Below, one piece after another: positions 9,546 through 22,997 of a stretch of DNA of 64,000 nt. Numbering within the stretch: the first letter of the stretch is position 1; every line of letters begins with the position of its first letter. The position numbers and the translations under genes are program-made. The stretch lies in assembly GCA_047495785.1 (NCBI GenBank), contig JBLDXI010000048.1, positions 310,001 to 374,000 on the forward strand, written 5' to 3'. The DNA comes from Lepidodermella squamata (taxonomy: Eukaryota; Gastrotricha). Below the pieces are notes generated by a model. That model was given only the letters and a program-made list of their open reading frames with translations, had not been told where the DNA came from and did not search any database.

Positions 9546-12500
9546 ATAATTAACACTACCTACAACAGCAATCCAGCGCTCATCATCGATGAAGAGAAGC
9601 CCTGTGTAAAAATGAGATTCGAGTGCAGCCGCTTTCACCGAAAATGGGTTCGCGTTTTATTACATGCCTAGGCATCATCATCATCAATTAACAAGAAGCG
9701 CTTCAGGTGCGCGCGCTCAAGTGCGCCATTATATACGCGCGCGCGGCTAATTGCGCGCGGGACTACAACGGCGGGTCGCGCGCACAAAGACGCAGCGCCA
9801 TCGTCATCGAAAGGCGCCCAGCAAGTAGTCCTTGATGTGTTTGTTGAACACGATAGCATATCCATGTACATAAACACAGTAGGTATGCGGTCGGTGATGA
9901 TTTTCCTGGCTGCTGCTATATGATATGTTTGCGATGCTGTGCGTCCCGCGCTTTGACGGCGCGTTTGCGCAGCTCTTAAGCCGCCGCTTTTCCCGCGATC
10001 CACCTCCTCGTCGGCAAATACTTGACGCGATAATCGGCCCGGAAATTTGTGTTTATCCTAGAATTATTGCGCTATGGTATCTGGCCGCTTGGCGCGTGCC
10101 CTTGATAATCATAATAATGATAATAATAATAAGTCGCGTAATTAATTAGCTCTTTCGCTATAACACGCGTGCCTCGAAAGTCATCATCGGCTAAACAATT
10201 GACGGCGATTATTATGCTGATAACGACCCAAGTGACCCATCCTTAGGTGCTCTCTTGTTCCATCTCCTATTTCGAGTATGGAATTCTTATCATACAACAG
10301 GTGTCCTCAATACTGAACAAAATGAATAGAAATATTGCGAATATGAAAAAAATACTCAACAATTTTCAGAATAAACGGCAATATGAAAAATATTGAAAGA
10401 AATAATTTCGAAATGGCAATAAATTAAACGATTGGGTGGAAATTAAGTATCAAAGTGCCGAATTCCCGATCCATTAAGGAACCATTTTTTTAAGCCAAAA
10501 TTGGGGATTTCGGTAATGTTGAGAATTTATTATTTTTCGTTGCCAATATCCTAACTTTTCCTATTAATTCGATGTTCGAGGCGTCTCTTACACCTTTGAA
10601 TCATCTATTGAACTCAAACTTGGGAATACTGGAATTTTAATCGTTAATTTTTGGAATAAAGTAACAAATTCGAAGAAAAGACACAAGGAAATTTCTCGAA
10701 AATCGTCGAGAAAGGAATCTACATTTTTGTTTGAGAAGAAGGAGATCCGAGCCATTATTATACCTCAAATCACATCTCGGCTGGCCGGAAAAATTGTTCG
10801 AAAATTTATTCAAAACAACAGGATAATTTATTCATAATTATCAAGTTATTCCCAATCTCCTTTCTCTTCAGTCATTCCTAATCGATTGGGATCCTAATCA
10901 GGAAAATTTGGAATATTTTGGGAGAATAACTGAAATCTTTATACGTACCAAAAAAGTAGTTGATGTTGATACAAATTCAGATTTTTTTTATTAAAGATTA
11001 ATTTTAGCTTGAAAGAATTTTTCGCGCTGATTTGTTGCGAAAATATTTCGTAGTGGAGATTCGACTTTTTTTACGATTTTTGCGCGCTATCGCATTATCG
11101 CGTGATTTTAAAATTTCCTACCTGATATTCTCATTTCTTACGTTTTGTGTCACCCTGTCACTATATAAGTATCTCAGATTTTGACACCTCCAGCCGAAAT
11201 TTACCGTTGCACTCGCGCGAGCCCTGTCGCTGTATAGCTATAATAAGTATATAGGATGGGTGTAATAGACTCGCGTGACTTGTCGCGCACTTGTCGCGCG
11301 TTCCCACCAGCGCACGTTATTACTGAAACCAATTAACCAGCGCCCTGTCGTCGCTCGCCGTATCAATCGCGTGCGCGCCCGTTTTCGCCCAGTCGCGCGC
11401 GCCCGGTTGCCGAACCCGAAACGGCCTTTTGGCCGAGGCGGGCGCACTCGAAACCTGGCGCGGCGTCATCGCTGCCCCGTTATACAGGTACTCCCGCTCT
11501 CTCTCTGTTTGTTGACAAACAGCTTTGTCAAGAGCGTGTTGTCACAACGCGGTAATGAGTCATCGATATATCATCAGTTGTATTTGCGTATTTAGCTATA
11601 TTATATCGATGGCGAGGCGAAGGCGTCACGTTCGTTCGATCGAGTGAGTGCGCGCTCTCGACGCTAATGGCGTCATTACGGCGCCGAGGCGAAACCGAGG
11701 CGGCGTGTCCCAGTCGCCTTGAGATGCTTCTAGCAGGTGGCGCTCGAGTGCGTGTTCCCATCGACGCGCCGTTTTCAAACACGCAGCAAGGCAAGGTGTT
11801 CACAACGAGACGAGAGCGGGGGCCTCAATTACTTGATTGTTGGCGAGAAGAGCGGCTCGAAAATGCACTACTCACTATAAATTCGTCTCGAGATTCATGC
11901 CGAAAGGTCAAAAACAGATGAAAAAATTAAGACAAATTAAAATGAGTAACAAATGAACTAAAAAGGTGCGTGTAATAAGAACGGAATAGAAAATGTTAAA
12001 AATAAATTATAAAAAAGATAAAAATATATTAATTTCCCATTTTCCCATTTTAATTAAATCAAAAATTGCAAATAAATTATGTAATTAATAAATTAAATTA
12101 TTAAATTGGTTAAAAAAATTGCGGTGCCAATTTTGAAATCCCATCATTTTTGAATTTTTTGATTAGGTACATTTTTCAGTTTCAAAATTGTTTTAGGTTT
12201 ATTAGATATTTTTTGCATTTTTTCCGGTTATTATTCAATATTTTTCAGCGAATTTTGTAAAATTTTATCGAATGACCTATTTCCGGTATTTTTAGCTCAA
12301 ATTAACCGTCAAGCAGTGAATAAATGAATAGCTGATGTAATTCGTGACACATTTTTTGTCGGTCAAGCACCATTACGAGCAATCGAGCGTCGAGATGCAC
12401 CTGACATTAAAGTCATCGCCGTTTAAAATTTCACATCAAAATCTTGGCATAATTTTCTTGTCAATGCACTTGATGATTAGCCGCGAATTATCCGCGTAAT

Positions 12501-13960
12501 AACAATCAGCCGAGCGTACAAAAAAATACTAATACCCATTCCAACAAAGCCGCGTCTTTGATGTTTTCTTCAGCAGCAGGGTGCATACAAAACACTCGAG
12601 GCTCACACACGTTACAACAACAGGTAGCAATAATTGGAATTATTTTTATTATTGTTCTTAGTCCAACTATCACTCTTGAGAGCGAAGTAACGACCGTAAT
12701 CGGATCGTTGTTGAGGCTGTGCTGCTATTTTTTATTACGATTATTTTTTATTTCACTTTCGCAAGCGAGCGAGCGAGACGATGGCCTTGTTCATTTTCAA
12801 ATTAAAACAACACGCGCGCACTTGAGAGGCGTTGTTGGCCTTTTTATGGCGCGCGCATTTTACGACCAGTATAGGTCGCGACATCATGATGATGAAGATG
12901 ATGATGATAAGAAAAAGTGTCAAATACGGTTGAAATGTTATAGGCAGGCAGGCAGGCAGGTTGGTATAATAATAATTTTCATTGCTGGTCTGAAAGCCGA
13001 GTGTAACGCGCGCGACACCTTTTCAACCTCGGTTTTGGTAAAAATATTATTATCGAACACGTCCGCGCGCATTATAGCCGGCCCTCGAGCCGTCGAGCGG
13101 CTTCAAGGGGCTCACGTTAATTGCGTCTGCGCGCGTCTTTTGTGCCGATCACGCACACCAGCGCACAAAAGTTGATAATTAAGACGGTGAACGCGCGAAA
13201 ACGGCGCCCGGGCCCCCTCGCACTACATACCTACGGTGTGTGACCCACAATAATAATAATACAAGTCGACGCGCATCTTATCTCAATGGCCCGTGAATCA
13301 AGAGTCTCCTCTCTACGTATCTGTTTATAGGAAATCATCGAATTTTACAGACATCGACTGCGGAAATTGGCCTTGATTCATTTCCCGCGCTCACCAGCCG
13401 CCCTGTTTATCGAAGCCATCGGCATCCGATTGTTGTTATTGTTCGGCTATTATTATCTTCAGCATCATGAGACGGCGCACTTAAAAGCGGTGGTTCCGAC
13501 GACGCCGGCGTCTTAGCTGCGGCTCATCATTCCGCGCACGGCCAGGGGCGGCGTGCCAACGTGGCTTAGCGCGGCCGGCCAATGAGCGCGCGAGGTCGCG
13601 CAGTCGCTGGCCAATCAGCGTGCGCGCACATTTGCCCGCCGTTGCTCGGCTGCTGCTGTTCATTGCGCGCGCGCTATTCAGTCTCGAGACGGCTACGAGA
13701 GGGCTCGAGATTTTCTTCAAAATCATCATTCCACTCCACTCCACTTTTATTAATAACGAGGTATCAGCTCCAATAAATTTTCGTGTCACCCTACACCTAG
13801 TATGTATCTAGAGCGCGCGCTCTCTTGCTAATCAAGCGGAATAAAACTCACTTACCTCCTTGGTGAAGAAGAGATAAGCCGCCGCTATACTCACCTAATT
13901 ATTCATTCCACATGAATAATTTTTTACGTAACTTCTATTATTGCTATCTTCAATAATTAT

Positions 13961-14452
13961 TGATCCGAGTTTGATCGCGCTGTGATTTCTCCCATTCGGA
14001 GTTGTGCTTTCTTCCCAAAAGCAAGCGCCGTCGAGATCAAACTTGGATCAATTTTTTATACCAATATGATCTTTCAACATGGGAATGTGGAAATGAGAGA
14101 AATCATCAATTTAGAAGACCTCGTTTGATCGAAGTTTAATCTAGATATGATTCGAGATTGATCCCAGTTTGATCCTAGTCTAGAATGTTATTTTGGATTT
14201 TCCTGTTTTTCCGAATTTGCGTGATGGCAGAAAAGGAAGAAAAGGCAGAAAAGCAATGCGAATATGAGGAGTATTCTTTATTCAAATGGGAACCACAATT
14301 TTCACTCCTCTTCAATTTGAAGGGACGAAGTGGCTTTGTTATCCTCATATCAGACCTAATTTTGACCTGATTTTGATTGTCCCTGTTAGTGATCCGGAAT
14401 AAGTCTCGTTTTGATTAGCATTGATCAACTTGCGATCAAAGTGCCTCATCTA
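13961..14452. promoter_or_regulatory. Cluster of GATCAAA/TTTGATC motifs upstream of Nkx2.2-like gene
   Basis: Motifs close to a TCF/LEF core occur at about 13970, 14034, 14124, 14168 and 14436; the last is GATCAAAG, a full match to the classical core. Several are paired with a nearby GATC. The cluster lies 160-650 bp before the translation start of the homeobox gene, so it may be part of its promoter or a proximal enhancer. This is motif reading only. Confidence 0.35.
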
Positions 14453-14612
14453 GCGGTCATATTTCCCAGATTTTCCACCTGCCGGGAGTAGATTTTATTT
14501 TCCCGATAATCCTGCTAATTTTAAAATTACGCGAATTTTCTCTGCTTTTCATGATTAATTTCTTCCATTTTTGAGTTAGACAGTTTAATCAACGGTTATC
14601 AAAACCAGCGAG

Positions 14613-17008
14613 ATGATGGACCAATTGCAAAGCAATTTCAACATATTCGGCGCTAACCAGGCGCCGTTCATCAGCGCCTCGTCCGCCCTGGCCGCGGTTT
14701 CGGCCGCCGCCTCGGCCAACGCGGCGTCGCCAGGCAGCGGCAGTTCGAGCGTGCAGGTGAAAGCGCCCAGCCAACAGCAATCAAACGTGACGAGCGGCAA
14801 TAACAACAACTTCTCGATGCGAAACATCCTGGCCGGTTTCGGCCATTCCGATTTCGTTCAGGATGTCATGTCGAAAGCGCTCTTCAACGGCTCACAAGGC
14901 AAGCAAGAAAAATTTTTGCTGGAAAATTTCGACCTCCGGTTTATCTCACCATCAAGTTTGATAAACGGCCGTTTCATTTTTAACCTTTATCGGATGAGGG
15001 AAAATTGGAAATTAATAATTCAAAATTTATGACCAAAAAAAATTTAAAATCCTTAAATGTTATGAATTAAAATTGAAATTTTCAAAATATTCAAAAGAAT
15101 TTCAAATCATTTTTTAATCCATATCAATTTTTTCTATAGATTTATCGTCATTTTACCAATCTCCGGCTGGTACCGCAAATTTCGGCTCATCCGCGGCCGC
15201 CGGGTACCAATTCGGAACCGCGACTGGTTTCGATGCGACCCCGCAGCAAACCACGCCCAGTTGCTACCTGTCCCCCGTCTCAGCATCGACAGCCACCGGA
15301 AACGGCAATAAATCATCATCGGCCTCGTCGAACGGCTCGTCACGCCTCGGTGGTTTCGGCGCCGCGTCAACGCCAACGTCAGGCTCGGACGCGTTTTCAG
15401 GACCGAACAACTTTCTAGGCCAGCATTTGGCACAGGGCCAACAGCAAGCGACCCCAGTCAGCGGTGCTTCGTCCTTAGATAACAGCACAGAGGGTGGCCA
15501 TAAAAATAAGGCGGCGAATAATAAGGACGCGGATGATGATATGCTGGACGATGATGACGAGCTGATGAGCGGCTCGGATGATGAGTCGAAGACGGGCGAG
15601 GAGGGTGACCAGAACAAACCTGGGTCTGGCGACGCGCCGAAAAAGGTGAGTCAACAATTGCTAATCCTTTAATTCCTATCCCTATGTTTGTTTTTCGATT
15701 CAATATTAAAGAGAAAGCGGCGAGTTTTGTTTACCAAGTCGCAGACGTATGAACTGGAGCGGCGGTTCCGACAACAGCGGTACCTGTCGGCGCCCGAGCG
15801 GGAGCACCTCGCGTCGATTATCAACCTGACGCCGACGCAGGTGAAGATCTGGTTTCAGAACCATCGCTACAAGTTGAAGAAGGCGCGCCAGGAGAAGGGC
15901 CTCGACTTGGCGCCGCTGCCGTCGCCGCGCAGGGTCGCCGTTCCGGTGCTGGTGCGTGACGGCAAATCGATGGGGTCAAGTATGGCGGCGGCTGCGGCGG
16001 CGGCTGGTCTTGCTCATTCGCTAGGACTACCCTCGTGCGGGCAAAAGGGACAAGATGTACGTTCGGCCTATTTTTCATTTTTTTACCAACATTGTTTTAA
16101 ATAATTTTAAAATTTTTCAAAAATTTCAAAATTCAAAAATGCGTTGAATTTCGATATGAAATTTTCAATAATTAAATACAGCGAATTTCATTTGAATTTC
16201 CCTAAATTTCCATTGATTTTAATTTTAATTTTAAATTTTTCAAATTTTGTTTAATTTCACGTTATACTATCAATTCGGAAAATTCTGAATTGTCGAGTAT
16301 TTTTTATTGCTTGCTTGATTTTTAACAACATAACCATTATAGCTTTCTACCCATTTGAGGTGCCAGTACCAGATTTGAGCCTTTTTAGCTTCAAATTTTC
16401 GTGACTTTGTGTTTTAAAAATTTTCAGTTCCCTAACTTTATGCGTCCTAGTAAAAATTAAAGAAGAACAAGAAAGTCGAAGCCCCATAAAATTTTTGAAA
16501 ATTCTAGTGCTGGAACCTGAAAATTAGGACGTGAACTTGGAACAGTCATAGTAAAGGTTCGACAAGGTTCAAATTTCCTAATCTACAACCGAAATTCGGA
16601 TTTTGAGAATTTTTGAATAATTAGGTCATTTGAATATTCAAATTTTATGTCGTCTTCCTTAATTATTTTTCAAAATTATTTTTAATTATTTTTTTTAATA
16701 TTTTCTAGGATTTCTCGGCTGCTCTTAACCCGTTTGCCGGCAATCCGTTCGCGTCGTCCGGCTTCGGCTCGCACTTCTCCGTCGGCGCATCGGCGTACCA
16801 AGCAGCGGCGGCCGGCTACGGCGCCGCGCTCTCGTCGACGCCCAACGCCTCGGCCGCGCAGCAGTACGCGAACGCGGCCGCCAACGCGTGCATGGCCGGC
16901 TCGCTCTACGGCAACGCGCCCTCGTCCGCCGCCATGGCTACGGCGGCGCACTTGCTGAAAACGCAACAAGCCCTCGCTGCTTCGGCGCAAACGCGGCCGT
17001 GGTGGTAG
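14613..17008 (+). CDS. Nkx2-2: NK2-class homeodomain transcription factor (Nkx2.2/vnd type)
   Basis: Four exons are read: 14613-14898, 15140-15645, 15712-16056 and 16709-17008, all phase-consistent, giving about 478 aa. The N-terminus is low-complexity and carries a TN-like motif ([12 protein letters not shown]). An acidic patch ([10 protein letters not shown]) precedes the homeodomain at the start of exon 3 ([17 protein letters not shown] ... [13 protein letters not shown]). Tyr in the third helix (HRYK) is the NK2 hallmark. Next comes the NK2-specific domain [15 protein letters not shown]. The string ARQEKG after the homeodomain and the [19 protein letters not shown] block fit the Nkx2.2/vnd group better than Nkx2.1. 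The protein ends in PWW, similar to the Trp-ending tails of the family. The first intron has a GC donor (AAG then GCAAGC). In animals this gene patterns ventral neural tissue; that role is inferred. Either of the first two ATGs could be the start. Confidence 0.88.
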
Positions 17009-18409
17009 TGTACCAATTATTACGTAATATAACAAAATAATCTCAATTAATCGTAGGCTATAAATATAATTATTGAATAATTTCACAAATTCGCTTAAAA
17101 AAATCGATTTTTCAAGGGAAATATTCCAATCATCTCTCAAATAATTTCCCTTGAAAAATTGAAATCATAGAGTGAGAATTCGAAAAAATTGAAAAATTTA
17201 AATTTCAAATTTTTTAAGGAATTTTTCCAAAATTTCAATTGTAGGCTCTTCTCACTCTGCGAACAAAGATATTGAATTCATCACCTTAAATTATTGAAAA
17301 GTCTTTTCTTTGTAAATAATTTTCCGACGGATGTGGGAAATTCGCTTTGAATTAGCGCATTTCTATGGCAATTTTACGTGAGAAAATTATTACTCCATAA
17401 TTCGATGAGGGTAATTTTTTCGCTTTTCTCTGATCTGGCCGATAATTTGTAATCAAAATGAAAATCTCGATTAATCGCCTTTTACAACCGCACTGCAATC
17501 AACGCCTTGAAATCTCCTTCTCTCGAATTTTTATTCTCGATAAATATTAGAAATAGTTGTATGTTTTTTTTTTCTAGAAAAATAGCTGGTATTATAACAG
17601 CACGCTGTGTTTTGTTTGATGCGGTATTATAGCAACTTCTATTTAAATCATACGGTATTATGAATGTGTTATAATATAATAACGATGAATCATCCTTTTA
17701 CAACGCGTGTGAATGTCTTTTTATTGGCCGAATAATGTTGTGACTTGAGATCGCATCTCCATCTTAATTTTCTGCGTGCTTATTACTAAACAAATTATTG
17801 TTTCGACCGTCAACTTTGTTATAACGTTATTATTATTATTATTAATTATTATTATATCTGCAACAATTTTTTGTCTTCAATTTTTTCGGAAAAAATCTCA
17901 CAGTGACATTGCGTATATAACAATGAAACGATACTGCAAAGTAATAAAATGTCAAAAAATCAGCGATTTTTTAATTGAAGTCTTTTTTTTGCGTTGTTAA
18001 TAATGACGGGTATTAATTATGCGAAAAATTCGCATATTTTTATCGGTTTTATTTGACGAGATAGCATGGTGTCAAGTTTTGTCACACAGACGTCATCAGA
18101 TCGCAATATTGACTTCAAAAAATTGGTTGAAATTGGCCATTTTGCTTTTCGATTGGTTAAATTTCTCACTCGTTGCTGACATTGGCATGGCGATGAGCAG
18201 CTGATTGAAAACACCGCGGTATCGGTGCCTTGAACCGCGAAGCTCACCGGCAGTGACGACGTTAGCATAGTCACGAGGCGCAGCTGATATGCGAACATTC
18301 TATCGATATCAACAATAACAGTCGGCTTCAGGTGCCAATATGCCGTTTTTCTGTCATTAGCGATAATTTTCTCACTCTACTGAAGTTTACATACTGTTGA
18401 GAAGTCACC
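17009..18409. other. Intergenic DNA after Nkx2.2-like gene
   Basis: AT-rich with TAA/TTA microsatellite-like runs near 17830. No gene is seen. From about 18159 the DNA is duplicated at 22748 and forms the promoter of the secreted peptide gene. Confidence 0.45.
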
Positions 18410-18480
18410 ATGTTCGCAAAACTCGGTCTCGTCTTCATGGCTGCTGCAGCTGCTGTTGCAGTTGTCTTATCGGATGGTAC
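18159..18480 (+). repeat. Segmental duplication, copy A (promoter and exon 1 of secreted peptide gene 1)
   Basis: This stretch is strongly similar to 22748-23060, including the words acattggcatggcgatgagc and tgccaatatgccgtttttct and the first coding exon. The duplicated unit therefore includes the promoter. Confidence 0.75.
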
Positions 18481-18962
18481 CTATTAAGCTTTCGTCTTTA
18501 CCAATAATTAAAGCTGATTCGTTCCCTCTATCTCAAGGTGTAACGAAGTCCACTACGACGAAGTTTGGCCATAAAAAGGGCAACCTGACTGCATGGGGTA
18601 ATAAAAATGATTATTTATGATCATATGATCATATCCTACTATTTTAAATGTGATTTGTTCTCTCTTGCTCAGATATGTGGAAATCTACGGCCCAACCACT
18701 CCACAAACACAAATGTCCATGGGATAAACCCAAGGTTTTAGCTCTTCACCGTTTCCATAAAGTATTATCGTTTTTGGATTGTATCGGTAATTGCTATAAA
18801 TGGGCCTACACCAAGTGCGCAATCGTCCACGGCATAAAAAGTCCCATGGTCCCATATTGCGTGTTGTTGTTTTCATGCGACCGTACTTATTTTAGTAGTG
18901 GCAAAAAATGTGTATGCTTTCAGCATGCGACGTATGTCACATCTACGCCACATGACCCTTAA
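18410..18962 (+). CDS. Secreted eight-cysteine peptide, family copy 1
   Basis: Three exons: 18410-18476, 18538-18597 and 18673-18962, phase-consistent, about 138 aa. Exon 1 encodes a clear signal peptide (MFAKLGLVFMAAAAAVAVV) ending just before the intron. Exon 2 is a short Lys/Thr-rich linker. Exon 3 is the mature cysteine module with eight Cys in the order CPW, then DCIGNC, then a Cys seven residues on, then C-x6-C, then CVC. This order is the same in the copies at 22998 and 23871. I do not recognise the family. Its design (signal peptide, short propeptide, disulfide-rich end) resembles secreted defence, toxin-like or cuticle/house peptides in general; no activity is claimed. It differs from its sisters by a longer tail after the CVC motif. 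AATAAA lies near 19058. Confidence 0.72.
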
Positions 18963-20131
18963 ACAGCGCGTGGTTTCCTCGCCTCTGAATGCTCCGAAGA
19001 AGATACGTTGAGAGAAATGCCAACTCTCTACGTCAGCGCGAGTGATTAATAGTCATGAATAAAAAAACGGAATGGCAATTTTTACATAGTTTTTACGCGA
19101 AGGTTGCTATTCTAAGATGAACGACTTGCTCAATTTTCATTCAATCAGTCTAGTTTGTGTGTGCCGCCGATAGCTGACCATCAGGCCTTCAGGACTTCCC
19201 CCAAAAAATCACGATTGCATGCCCAATGGGAGAGTCGCAAAATACAAGCTTTATGTGAATTATTTCCCATGAAATAATACTGAAGAATTCTGATCACTAA
19301 ATAGGCCAAAATTTGCTGCATCTGTAAAATTTCATGTTATCATAATCGTCAAATTTCGAAATTCCACACCCTTTTGAATAACTCTAGAAACATCCCGAAA
19401 AACTGTTTACGAATAGCAATTTTCATACATGGTTTTATGTATGAATGTACGAATACCTTGACCCTGAAAAAAGTTGCCTTGTTCAATGTTCAATGTCTTG
19501 CCAACTTGATGTTTACTTTTAGGAGTAAACTCGGAAATTGAGGGAAGAGCGTCCAATTATCATCAATTTCACATCCCAAACCACTTCAACGATTGTATTC
19601 CTATTCAAAATGTATATCGAGTATAGGATGAGTAGTGAATGATGAAATTAATTGATAGCTGAGCGAAGCGACGAGCGAACGTTTAGTAAAACCAACAACA
19701 AATATGCTTATCCGACTGATTGGAAAGGATAGTTTTGCCAAGCTTATCGAACAATTAAAGAAACAAAAATATTCCCAAAATTGTTAATAAAATTGAAATT
19801 TTCACCATTAACTGGCGGCCTCTTGGCACGTGCTCACTATGCGCCTATACGTTAATACGGAGGTACGAGGTACCTACGAATGAAATCGGAAAAACAGAAT
19901 AGGTATTGGGAAAATTGGAGCGACAGGGGTAAATAATAAGGTTGGCATATCGAGATTTTATTTGTACAACCATCCGCCTCTCGGCGCTCTAGGCGCGATA
20001 ACTTATGCCACGTAGATTAGGTTAAAGTAGTCGATAAAATATTCATGTGGAAGTTTTTAGAAAAATCTGAAGAATTTACAAAACGGAGTTTATAAAACAT
20101 ATTAAAAACGAGCGTGTGTAGTTAATTGGTG
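18963..20131. other. Intergenic DNA between peptide copy 1 and LINE
   Basis: 3' flank of the peptide gene with the AATAAA signal at about 19058; otherwise AT-rich DNA without a gene. It may include the LINE 3' end next to 20132. Confidence 0.45.
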
Positions 20132-21950
20132 TCAAATGTTATCCAGTTCCTGGGGTCGATTTGGAGGTTGTAAGCGGGCTTCGGTTGATTTCGAATATGC
20201 CACGCTGGGCGCGCAGCGTTTTTCAATTTCATGTGCTGTATCGGTAGACGGTGTCAGGGTCGATATGTGGTCTAGATACTTGGCAGTTACGAGTGAGCTA
20301 GCGAGACAGCGTTCGCCGTATCTCTTTAGGGCTTCATCAAACTTGAGGTCGATGCCGGGGACTCCGGCAAATGCTATGACGTCGATAGGGTGAGTTTCGT
20401 GAGGAAGGCTCAAAAGGGCTCTCAGGCAGTAGGCTTGCAGGTCCACCAGGCGGCTCAAGGATGAAGGGCTCAGGCAGGACCAGGCAGGCGCACCGTAAAG
20501 TAGGATCGGCTCCAAAAGAGTCTGGTAAAACAAAACACAAACCCTTTTGGGTAACAACTTAGTTTTTAAAATCCCATACAGAGACCCGACGCGTTGTCGG
20601 ATCTTTGACGCGATTACGTCGATGTGATGCGACCAGGACAATTGTGGGGTCAGATGCAGGCCCAGATACCGCACCTGGTTGACTTGAGGGATAGCTTGGC
20701 CATACAGCTCGAGATGGATTGAGGGAGGTGTATTTCCGTAGTGGCCGAAGATGATAGCCTCGCATTTTTGCGGGTTCAGCATTAGCCGCCATCGTTTACA
20801 CCACCTTTCGGTGGCACTGAGCCTTTTTTGCAGGCGCTTGACACAGACATTGTAGTTGTCGCCATATGCCCAGTTGATGGCGTCGTCGGCGTAAGTGCCT
20901 TTGGCGACACGACGTGCTCCGTCATCGGGGTTACAGCTTTTGGGCTGCATGTCGTTGGCATAAAAAATGAAAAGAAGCGGTGACAAGGGCGAGCCTTGCG
21001 GCACGCCGCAATAGATGTTCCTCGTTGCAGATAGCTCGCTTCCCACTCGGACTTGAAATGATCGGCCCCGCAGGAAGTCAGAGACCCACCTTACTATTGG
21101 CACCGGTACCCCCGACTGCTCTAGCTTGAGACGCAGCCCGTCGTGCCAAATACAATCGAAAGCTGCTTTAAAATCCAGTAAAAGAGCAACAAGTTTCTTA
21201 CGTTTCGCTATCGAGAGGCCTACATCGCTGATAAATAAAAATAAGGGGTCGTTGGTAGAATGTAGTGGCTGAAAGCCGAATTGGTGTCGTGGTAGTAAAT
21301 TGTTCAGGATTAAAAATCGATATAAAAACTTGGCAACAACAATTTCGAGACCTTTTGCAATCGCTGGCAGAAGAGAAACCGGTCTGTAGGAGTCCGGCAA
21401 CCTCGAGTCCTTACCCTCTTTGAGAATTGGGATGATGATCGCGACTTTCCACTTTTTCGGTACATAGCCGCAGTTTAAGCTGAGCTGGTACAGATACCTC
21501 AGATGTTTTGCCAAATTCTTACCTCCATGTTTCAGTAGGACGTTAGACACGTTGTCGCGGCCCGGAGCCTTCCATTTGAGCGATTTCATCATCTGCCTTA
21601 CCGCCCATTTCGGGACCCTTACCTGGACCCGCTTGGGTATGACACCTAGGGGCTTCATTGCTTCGCTTTTTGACATGTCGTCGGTAGTTTGGTCCCAAAA
21701 TCGCTGGTCTTCTGTCAAATTTGAGGTTATCGGCGGACCTTTCAGAACATTACCAAATGTTTCGGCAAGTAGCTCGCATTTGGCAGCATCGTCGGTGACT
21801 CCTAAGCCTTTCGAGTTGGTTAGGATAGCAATTTTACGGTTTCGGCGTCGTCCTATGAGACGGCCGTTTACGGCTTGCCACGCTTGCCTTGTCTGATGCT
21901 GTTTGAATAGTCTAGCTAGCCTTTGAAGAAATTTTTCACAAGCACGAAGT
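20132..21950 (-). mobile_element. 5'-truncated LINE (jockey/CR1-like) reverse transcriptase
   Basis: A continuous minus-strand frame of about 600 codons encodes the reverse transcriptase of a non-LTR retrotransposon. Visible blocks: KAPGRDNVSN, SYRPVSLLPAIAKGLE, LDFKAAFDCIWHDGL, GVPQGSPLSPLLF and the catalytic TYADDAI, followed by the thumb-like LNPQKCEAIIFG. The frame opens at a stop near 21951 with no endonuclease domain, so the copy is 5'-truncated, the usual fate of LINE insertions. It separates secreted peptide copies 1 and 2. The clade assignment is from motif likeness only. No intact ORF1 is seen. Confidence 0.85.
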
Positions 21951-22997
21951 TTTTATAATAAGGTTTTAAATTTAAATAATAATAATGAAGTTTAAATAAT
22001 AAGGTTTTATGGTTTAGATTTTGTGGGAATTCGAATTTTTTATAGTAACATTGCAGGCAAAATCAAGCGTCTCTCCCGATTTTCTTAAAGTTCAAACTAA
22101 GGCCCGGGATCTTTAAGGTTTCCTGGGCTTTTAAACCTTTTCATGGGGGTTTTTTAATTCTGGAAATTTTTCAATCCTGAAAGGAATACCTAATGGGTAG
22201 CCTTGGAAGAATTCTTTTTTCCCCCGATTTTATGTCCCCTCGATTTTATGTCCCCTCCCGCCAATGCCGACTCTACCTAGTGGCTAACTTTAGTTTCCTC
22301 GGAATTTCAGGAAGCTCAGGCGTAGAAGTGGATGGCAGATTATTCGATGCAAACACCAGAGGTTTTCGGGCAATGTCTCCTACACAGCTACAAATGTTCA
22401 CTTCAAGATGAGCTTCAGAAGTAGTCAGAAGTGGGCGACCCGAAAATTCGGGGTGGATAAGAAAACACACGCCATTGGTTTCAAAGGTTCCGCCATTCTA
22501 ACGTAAATAAATAAATCTATGCTACCAAGTTTCTCGAGGACACTTTTTCTGAAGCCGCAAACGTGTACGGGACCATACCAAATTCGATGAAGGGTAGCAC
22601 GTAAGTTTTATGCGCATTTTCGAGTTGCTGTAGAGATGCGTAAGGCCGTAGTAGCGGAAGTGGGGTGCTCGCTTGCCCCACTTTCTTTCGTTGATTGTTC
22701 GTTTATTTGATTGCTTTTCTTCTTAATTTTTCTTCTTGATAGAAATTAAATTTCTCACTGGTTCCTGACATTGGCATGGCGATGAGCAGCTGATTGAAAA
22801 CACCGCGGTATAGGTGCCTTGAACCGCGAAGCATACCGGCGCAGTGACGTCAGCTTCAGGTCACGAGGCGCAGCTGATATGAACATTCTATCGATATCAG
22901 CAATAACAGTCAGCTTCAGGTGCCAATATGCCGTTTTTCTGTCATTAGCGATAATTTTCTCACTCTACTGAAGTTTACATACTGTTAAAAAGTCACC
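21951..22997. other. Intergenic DNA, 5' flank of secreted peptide copy 2
   Basis: No gene is seen. A short direct repeat gaagtttaaataataa lies just 5' of the LINE end, near 21987. From 22748 the sequence is the duplicated promoter region shared with 18159. Confidence 0.45.

Larger units (their letters stand above)
7312..14612. other. 7.3-kb gene-poor region upstream of Nkx2.2-like gene
   Basis: No convincing protein gene is seen. The left part (7.5-9.6 kb) is AT-rich with degenerate repeats. From about 9.66 to 13.9 kb there are several CpG- and GCGC-rich islands (for example 11.2-11.8 and 13.5-13.7 kb) separated by AT-rich DNA; open frames there look like by-products of GC-rich composition. 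A long noncoding stretch next to a developmental transcription factor is typical of cis-regulatory DNA. Confidence 0.5.

Noticed and set aside
11275-11921. Open frames of 69-106 aa in the GC-rich block
   Set aside because: Arg/Ala-rich in all frames because of CpG-rich composition; several frames are open at once.
12558-13175. 205-aa open frame as a gene
   Set aside because: Composition follows the local GCGC-rich and TTATTA-rich DNA, it has no domain and no codon pattern of a gene; probably noncoding.
16682-17140. 152-aa minus-strand frame over the last Nkx2.2 exon
   Set aside because: It is the reverse frame of the Ala/Gly-rich coding exon.
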